Of a stretch of 14,599 nucleotides of DNA, positions 7,346 through 14,599 are shown one piece after another. The notes beneath the pieces were generated by a model that worked only from the letters and a program-made list of their open reading frames with translations, did not search any database and was not told where the DNA came from. Source of the DNA: JAIBJP01 sp035639875 (lineage in GTDB: Bacteria > Actinomycetota > Thermoleophilia > Gaiellales > Gaiellaceae); the NCBI GenBank assembly GCA_035639875.1, contig DASQXE010000118.1:1-14599 (forward strand). Reading direction: 5' to 3'. Numbering within the stretch: the first letter of the stretch is position 1; the number at the start of each line of letters is the position of its first letter. Made by a program: the position numbers and the translations under genes.

Positions 7346-8215
7346 TCAGGCAACGTGCCGGAGGGGCAGCGAAGGCTTCTTGCCGTGGGCCTCGGCGTAC
7401 GCAGACACTGGGGTTTCGAAGCCAAGTGCCTCCGCTTCGGCCGTCAGCTCGGCGCGGATTCGGGCCGGCGCATCCGGGTCGGCGAACAGAATCGTCCCGA
7501 GCGCGCACGCTCTCGCGCCGGCCGCGATGAGCTCGAGCGCATGGCGTCCCGTTTCGACGCCCCCCATGCCGACGATCGGGAGGGCCGTCGCTCGAAACGC
7601 GGTGAAGACCGCGGCGAGGGCGACCGGGCGCAAGGCCGGGCCGGACAGTCCTCCCGTCCCGGTGGAGAGCGTCGGCGTGAGCGTGGCCGAGTCGAGCGCG
7701 AGTCCGCGAATCGTGTTGACGAGCGAGAGCCCGTCCGTTCCGGCCTCGGCGGCCGCTTCGGCCACCGCGGCGATGTCGGCGCTCGCGGGCGAGAGCTTCG
7801 TGTAGATCGTCTTCGACGTGGCGGCGCGGGCAGCCGTGACGATCTCACCGACTCCGTCGGCCGGTTCCGCGACGTTCGGGCAGGACACATTCAGCTCGAT
7901 GGCCTCCACGCTCGGCTCGCGGTCGAGTCGCCGGCACAGGTCGGCGTAGTCCTGGGCGCAAAAACCGCCGACCGACACCCAGATGGGCACGTCCAGCTCG
8001 GCGAGCTGCGGCAGGACGTCGGCGATCAGGGCGTCGATGCCGGGATTGGCGAGCCCGATCGAGTTGAGCATCCCCACGTCGGTCTCGGCGATGCGGGCGG
8101 GCTCGTTGCCCCCGCGCGGCAGCGGCGTGACGGTCTTCGTCACGAAGGCGTCCAACTGTCCTGCGACCTCGGGCGCCGTCAAGGCATCCAGGCAGCCGGA
8201 GGCGTTGAGGATCAC
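7346..8215 (-). CDS. pyrD: Dihydroorotate dehydrogenase, class 1B catalytic subunit
   Basis: Oxidises dihydroorotate to orotate using FMN; electrons pass to PyrK and on to NAD+. The 289-residue protein shows FVTKTVTPLPRGGNEPAR (Lys27), MLNSIGLANPG, the class 1 active-site loop ELNVSCPN with Cys112 as catalytic base, TKLSP (Lys140), LVNT (Asn167), TGGLSGPALRPVAL and the phosphate-binding GMGGVETG with ALGTILF. Cysteine rather than serine at the active site and the adjacent pyrK support class 1B. The start is GTG 8215, overlapping the pyrK stop as GTGA, with AGGGA six bases upstream. An in-frame stop four codons before the GTG rules out a longer version. The N-terminus is therefore shorter than in well-studied members, which have an extra strand pair before the NASG motif. 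No pyrF follows; next is the mihF promoter. Confidence 0.95.
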   Translation of the reverse strand: MILNASGCLDALTAPEVAGQLDAFVTKTVTPLPRGGNEPARIAETDVGMLNSIGLANPGIDALIADVLPQLAELDVPIWVSVGGFCAQDYADLCRRLDREPSVEAIELNVSCPNVAEPADGVGEIVTAARAATSKTIYTKLSPASADIAAVAEAAAEAGTDGLSLVNTIRGLALDSATLTPTLSTGTGGLSGPALRPVALAAVFTAFRATALPIVGMGGVETGRHALELIAAGARACALGTILFADPDAPARIRAELTAEAEALGFETPVSAYAEAHGKKPSLPLRHVA

Positions 8216-8905
8216 GCCGCATCCCTATCGGCCATGACGGGGGACAGTCCCCCGCCATGGCTCGTCAGGACAGGTCCTTCGACGCAGAGACGCTTGAGCT
8301 CGCCGTCGACACGCACGGCGCACCCGTAGCAAGCCCCGTAGCCGCAGGCCATCGGCGCCTCCCAGGCGAGCTGCGCCGTCGGCGCGAGGCGCGCCACGGC
8401 CACCAGCATGGGCTCCGGCCCACAGGCGAGCACATCATGGCCCGGTCGCAGGAGCTCGGTGACGAGACGCGGCTCGACAACGACTTCGGCGTTCGGCACG
8501 AGCGCGGCGGCCTCCGCATGCGCTTTCGTGCGGAACCCGAGGGCGGCCGGCGGGCGCCCGAGCCGCTCAGACAGATACGGGAAGGGCGCGATGCCGATTC
8601 CGCCGCCGACGAGGAGCGGGCGTTCGACGTCGAGGCGATAGCCCTGGCCGAGCGGCCCGAGCACCTGGATTGCCGCGTGCCGCGGAATCTCGACGAGCGC
8701 GCGGGTTCCAGCCCCGATCGGATCGATGAGGAAGGCAAGCTCGGAGCGCGTCGCGAAGCAAAGGCTCATCGGCCGCGGCAACAGCCGGCCCGGGGGCGAG
8801 AGCATGAAGAACTGACCGGGATCGCCGGACTCCATCGCGCCTCGCTTGAGCCGCACGAGGCTGTAGAGCCCGACGCGCTCGACGCCAGCAACGGTGAGGA
8901 GCTCC

Positions 8906-8913
<8 letters not shown>
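8212..8913 (-). CDS. pyrK: Dihydroorotate dehydrogenase electron transfer subunit
   Basis: A 233-residue FAD and 2Fe-2S protein that passes electrons from PyrD to NAD+. Seen in order: a ferredoxin-reductase-like FAD domain with RPMSLC (47-52) and IGAGTRAL, an NAD-binding domain with VGGGIGIAP (102-110) and ACGPEPML (163-170), and the iron-sulfur cluster cysteines 190, 195, 198 and 210 (C-x4-C-x2-C-x11-C). The start is GTG 8913, with AGGAG exactly seven bases upstream inside the end of carB; an ATG at 8940 lacks a usable ribosome site. The stop overlaps the pyrD start. Odd feature: after the conserved LCVEGPVL the last 17 residues are encoded largely by a 31-base palindrome, so this tail is probably repeat-derived. 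Confidence 0.94.
8231..8261. repeat. 31-base near-perfect palindrome, REP-like, in the 3' end of pyrK
   Basis: Fifteen-base arms around a central A (8246) pair at 14 of 15 positions; the core is CGGGGGAC-A-GTCCCCCG. The only mismatch in the arms is 8237/8255. It is read in frame as SHGGGLSPVMA of PyrK and ends five bases before the pyrD Shine-Dalgarno. In the pyrK-pyrD message it would form a very stable hairpin. There is no T-run, so it is not an intrinsic terminator. It resembles short extragenic palindromes, but copies elsewhere cannot be seen in this window. Confidence 0.8.
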
Positions 8914-11951
<3,038 letters not shown>

Positions 11952-11968
<17 letters not shown>

Positions 11969-12989
11969 GCCGGATCTCCTCGACCCAGGACTCGATGAGC
12001 GGCCAGGCGTCATGCGGCCCGGGCCCCGCCTCCGGGTGGAACTGGAGCGAGCGGGCGCCCTCGAACGCAAGCCCTTCCACGGTCCCGTCGTAGAGTGAGA
12101 CGTGCGTGACCGCCGGCGAGTCGCCCTCGACGGCGAAGCCATGGTTCTGGCTCGTCACCAGCACGCGGTTCGTCGCGATCTCGAGGACAGGATGGTTCGC
12201 GCCGCGGTGGCCGAACGGCAGCTTGAACGTCTTGAGCCCCGCGGCGAGCCCAAGGAGCTGGTGGCCCAGGCAGATCCCGAGGATCGGCGCGCGTCCGAGG
12301 ATCTCGCGCACGACCTCCACCTGCGGAGCGAGCGGCGCGGGGTCGCCCGGCCCGTTCGAGAGCAGGACCCCCTCAGGGCGGGCGGCGAGAACCGTACGTG
12401 CGTCGACGTCGTGCGGGAAGACGGTTACGCGGGCTCCCGCTGCGACGACCCGATTGAGAATCGAGCGCTTGACCCCGTAGTCGATGACAGCGACGTGCGG
12501 CCCGCTGCGACCGACGCGATACGGCTTCCGTGTCGAGACGTCTGCGACGAGCGCGCGACCCGCCATCGGCGCCTGCGCACGTACGCGCGCTAGGAACTCG
12601 TCGGAGGACGCGGCGCCCGAGACCGCCGCGGCACGCATCGCTCCGCGAGCGCGCAGATGCAGGACGAGGCTGCGCGTGTCGATCTCCTCGAGCGCCACGA
12701 CACCGTGGGCGGCGAGCCAGCGCGTCCACTCATCCCCGCCGGCCTTGCGCATGAGCACCGCGCGTGCGTGGACGGCTCTCGACTGCGACCGTGCGTCGGC
12801 GACGCCGTAGTTGCCGATCATCGGCGCCGTGAAGCAAACGAGCTGCTCGGCGTAGCTCGGGTCCGTGACGACCTCTTGGTAGCCGGACATCGCGGTCGTG
12901 AAGACGGCCTCGCCGAAGGCAACGCCGTCGGCGCCCAAGGAGCGGCCGCGAAAGACGGTTCCGTCCTCGAGGACGAGGAAGCCGGTCAT
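11952..12989 (-). CDS. carA: Carbamoyl phosphate synthase, small (glutamine amidotransferase) subunit
   Basis: Hydrolyses glutamine and channels ammonia to CarB. The 345-residue protein begins with the CarA N-domain (MTGFLVLEDGTVFRGRSLGA, then TTAMSGYQEVVTDPSY at 31-46 and IGNYG at 58-62). It ends with a class I amidotransferase domain: IDYGVKRSI (169-177), LSNGPGDP (210-217), GICLGHQLLGLA with nucleophile Cys240, QNHGFAV (281-287) and FHPEAGPGP with His318 and Glu320. It is slightly shorter than E. coli CarA (382) but complete. ATG 12989 is chosen because it begins the conserved N-domain; the frame is open 101 codons upstream, but that stretch overlaps pyrC. GGTGG just before the ATG is a modest ribosome site. 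The start overlaps the stop of a 61-residue ORF as ATGA. Confidence 0.96.
11976..11980 (-). promoter_or_regulatory. Ribosome binding site AGGAG deciding the carB start
   Basis: AGGAG near the end of carA is seven bases before TTG 11968, the same spacing as at pyrK. It supports this TTG as the start of carB although the frame is open a further 58 codons upstream. Confidence 0.75.
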
Positions 12990-13171
12990 AGGCCACCGTC
13001 CGAGCAAGTCGCATGCACCGACCGCGAGAAGCGATACGCGTTCGCGTTCGAAATGACGCAAGAGTGCGTGTAACTCAACGCGGATGCATATACGAGCGCG
13101 ACCGAGGACGCCGCGAGGCGATGCTTCGCAGCGGCTCGGGGCGCGCGAGGTGTGAGGACGGCGGCCGACAT
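12986..13171 (-). CDS. Possible small coupled ORF between pyrC and carA (61 residues)
   Basis: I do not recognise this protein. The ATG follows the pyrC stop directly (TAAATG) and the TGA overlaps the carA start (ATGA), so it fills the 182-base gap exactly as a real operon gene would. The product is rich in Ala and Ser, with a moderately hydrophobic middle (about residues 21-41, around ASSVALVYASALSYTHSCVI) and two cysteines. No Shine-Dalgarno of its own is seen except within pyrC. Third-position GC is about 73 percent by my count, lower than I would expect for neighbouring genes, which argues against strong coding selection. Mycobacterium and Streptomyces also carry a gene between pyrC and carA, a longer predicted membrane protein; I see no convincing similarity. 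If not coding, this is a leader or spacer. Confidence 0.3.
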   Translation of the reverse strand: MSAAVLTPRAPRAAAKHRLAASSVALVYASALSYTHSCVISNANAYRFSRSVHATCSDGGL

Positions 13172-14452
13172 TTAAGCGGCGTATACGACCTTGCCGTCGG
13201 CGACCGTCTGCACCACCTTGCCGGTCAGCGTGGCGCCGAGCAGCCAAGAGTTCGTGGAACGCGAGCGGAAGCCGTCCGGGTCGACGCACCATGTCGCCTC
13301 GAGGTCGAGGACGACGAGATTGGCCGGCGCACCCACGGCAATTCGCGGTGGCTCGAGCCCGTAGATCCGAGCAGGTCCGGCGCTCATCCGTTCGAGCAGA
13401 GTTGGGAGCGGAACGATTCCGGGCTCGACGAGCCGCGTGTACAGAGCGGCGAAAGCGGTCTCGAGCCCCGTGACGCCGAACGGAGCCTCCTCGAAGGGCA
13501 CGTCCTTCTCGTGGGCTGCGTGCGGCGCGTGGTCGGATGCGACGGCGCCGATCGTGCCGTCGCGCAGCGCTTCGACTAGGGCTTCGCGATCCTGCGCGGC
13601 CCGGAGCGGCGGGTTCATCTTCAGGTTCGGGTCGAGCGTGCGGATCGCTTCGTCGGTGAGGCAGAGGTGGTGGGGCGTTACCTCCCCGGTCGCCTCGACC
13701 CCCGCCGACTGCGCCTGTCGCAGCTCGCCGATCGACTCGCGCGCCGATAGATGGAGGAGGTGGATCGGCTCCTCTTCGTACGCGGCCAGCGCTAGATCGC
13801 GGCCGACCATCACGCTCTCTGCAACCGACGGGTAGCCGGCAAAGCCGAGCTCCGCCGAGACGACGCCTTCGTGCATCTGGCCGGCCCGCGAGAGCGCCGG
13901 CTCCTCGCAGTGGACCGCGATGCGGCGGCCGGCAGCCGAGTGGTACTGGAGCGCGCGCCGCAGCAGGCCGGCCGACTCGACCGGTCGCCCGTCGTCCGTG
14001 AAGCCGGCGGCACCGCGTTCGGCGAGCTCGACCATCTCTGTCAGCTCGGCGCCCTGCTGGCCCCTGCTGATCGCGGCGAGGAAGCCAACCGGGATCTCCG
14101 CCTCGACTTCCGCGCGCTCGACGAGAGCGCCGAGCACGGCCGCGGAATCGACGACGGGATCGGTGTTCGGCATCGCGAGGATGGCGCAGAAGCCGCCTGC
14201 CGCGGCTGCGCGCGTTCCCGAGGCGATGTCCTCCTCGTCCTCGCGACCGGGCGTGCGCAGATGCACGTGCGGGTCGACGAAGGCCGGCGCAACGATCTTT
14301 CCGTTCCCACGGATCGCAGCGGGCTCGAGACGAGTGATGACGCCCTTCTCCACCGAGATCGTCAGGGTCTCGTCGATTCCCTGCCCGGGGTCCACGACCC
14401 GCATGCCTTCGAGGACGAGGTCGTCCTTGCGCCCGTTTCCTCCGAACACCAC
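13172..14452 (-). CDS. pyrC: Dihydroorotase, class I
   Basis: Cyclises N-carbamoyl-aspartate to dihydroorotate. The 426-residue amidohydrolase shows the metal-binding VDPHVHLRTPG (His62, His64), AMPNTDPVVD (93-102), AGFTDDGRPV with Asp153 in the place of the class I bridging aspartate, AVHCEE (His181), LHLSA (His234), NPPLR (280-284) and the catalytic SDHAPHAAHEK (Asp307). Length matches the long class I form (about 425-430) that works next to or bound to PyrB. The start is GTG 14452 (a second GTG follows at 14449), two bases after the pyrB stop, with GGAGG about ten bases upstream in the end of pyrB. It is followed by a gap with a possible 61-residue ORF, then carA. Confidence 0.96.
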   Translation of the reverse strand: MVFGGNGRKDDLVLEGMRVVDPGQGIDETLTISVEKGVITRLEPAAIRGNGKIVAPAFVDPHVHLRTPGREDEEDIASGTRAAAAGGFCAILAMPNTDPVVDSAAVLGALVERAEVEAEIPVGFLAAISRGQQGAELTEMVELAERGAAGFTDDGRPVESAGLLRRALQYHSAAGRRIAVHCEEPALSRAGQMHEGVVSAELGFAGYPSVAESVMVGRDLALAAYEEEPIHLLHLSARESIGELRQAQSAGVEATGEVTPHHLCLTDEAIRTLDPNLKMNPPLRAAQDREALVEALRDGTIGAVASDHAPHAAHEKDVPFEEAPFGVTGLETAFAALYTRLVEPGIVPLPTLLERMSAGPARIYGLEPPRIAVGAPANLVVLDLEATWCVDPDGFRSRSTNSWLLGATLTGKVVQTVADGKVVYAA

Positions 14453-14454
14453 GG

Positions 14455-14599
14455 CTACGCCACCTCCTCGATCTCGGCGACCTTGACCTCGACCGGGCCG
14501 TGCGTGAGCAGGTCGTAGAGGACGGCCATGCGGACGACGAGTCCGCTGCGTACCTGGCGCTCGATCAGCGCATCGGCCGCGTCGGCGACGGCCGGATCG
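14455..14599 (-). CDS. pyrB: Aspartate carbamoyltransferase, 3' end only
   Basis: Only the last 47 residues are in the window; the gene enters from the right edge. The segment ADALIERQVRSGLVVRMAVL followed by YDLLTHGPV matches the C-terminal helix of PyrB catalytic chains, where xQVxxGxxVRMAVLYxLL is strongly conserved. PyrB joins carbamoyl phosphate and aspartate. Active-site motifs are outside the window, so activity cannot be judged. It ends with TAG two bases before the pyrC start, and its last codons carry the ribosome site for pyrC, so the two are almost certainly co-transcribed. The order pyrB-pyrC-carA-carB is the common actinobacterial one. Confidence 0.9.
   Translation of the reverse strand, partial: DPAVADAADALIERQVRSGLVVRMAVLYDLLTHGPVEVKVAEIEEVA

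Noticed and set aside
8231..8261. Palindrome as a transcription terminator at the end of pyrK
   Set aside because: There is no T-run after the stem, the pyrK frame continues through it, and pyrD overlaps pyrK, so the genes must be co-transcribed.
7241..8329. 362-codon plus-strand open frame across mihF, pyrD and the end of pyrK
   Set aside because: It crosses three real genes and their promoter in antisense and shows no domain.
11969..12142. 58-codon N-terminal extension of carB
   Set aside because: Arg/Ser-rich antiframe of carA; the TTG at 11968 has an ideal ribosome site and gives the normal N-terminus.
12990..13171. A promoter in the pyrC-carA gap
   Set aside because: TTGAGT and TTGCGT hexamers occur, but no convincing -10 follows at 16-18 bases (CATTTC and TATCGC are poor), so none is annotated.
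12990..13292. 101-codon upstream extension of carA in frame
   Set aside because: It overlaps the end of pyrC and precedes the conserved CarA N-terminus; it does not resemble any CarA.

Overview
The window reads as chromosomal DNA of a high-GC actinobacterium. Three things point there. A mihF-type integration host factor sits directly upstream of gmk, rpoZ and coaBC, which is a classic actinobacterial order. GC is strong at third codon positions. Non-ATG starts (GTG, TTG, perhaps CTG) are frequent, with 1-17 base gene overlaps. The pyrimidine genes use the NAD-linked class 1B pair PyrK/PyrD rather than the quinone-linked PyrD usual in Mycobacterium and Streptomyces. This makes a deep-branching class (Thermoleophilia/Gaiellales-like, or Rubrobacteria-like) more likely, but that is inference. 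Every supported gene lies on the minus strand, so transcription runs from base 14599 towards base 1.

Right part (14599 to 7346): a de novo pyrimidine operon in the order pyrB (3' end only), pyrC, a possible 61-residue ORF, carA, carB, pyrK, pyrD. CarA and CarB make carbamoyl phosphate, PyrB and PyrC carry it to dihydroorotate, and PyrD with PyrK oxidises that to orotate using NAD+. No pyrF or pyrE is in the window. Starts and stops overlap almost everywhere. The only real gap is 182 bases between pyrC and carA, and even there an ORF is coupled to both neighbours.

Middle (7345 to 7272): a short AT-rich island with a good sigma-70-like promoter whose expected start point falls at the mihF ATG, so mihF is probably leaderless. 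No intrinsic terminator is visible after pyrD, so read-through is possible.

Left part (7271 to 1): mihF, gmk, rpoZ, coaBC, a MoxR-type AAA+ ATPase, a DUF58 membrane protein, a TgpA-like transmembrane transglutaminase, and the 5' end of a sugar-nucleotide-type nucleotidyltransferase. Gaps are at most 27 bases and most junctions overlap, so this looks like one transcription unit. It joins housekeeping functions (nucleoid protein, GMP kinase, RNA polymerase omega, coenzyme A synthesis) to the MoxR/DUF58/transglutaminase module, whose biological role is not established.

Most of the window is ordinary housekeeping sequence, and I see no phage, transposase, CRISPR array or defence system. The most unusual signals are two REP-like palindromes lying in frame inside coding sequence (end of pyrK, and carB just before its allosteric domain, the latter with a 15-base tandem duplication), the coupled 61-residue ORF, the leaderless mihF promoter, and a gmk gene without a conventional start codon.
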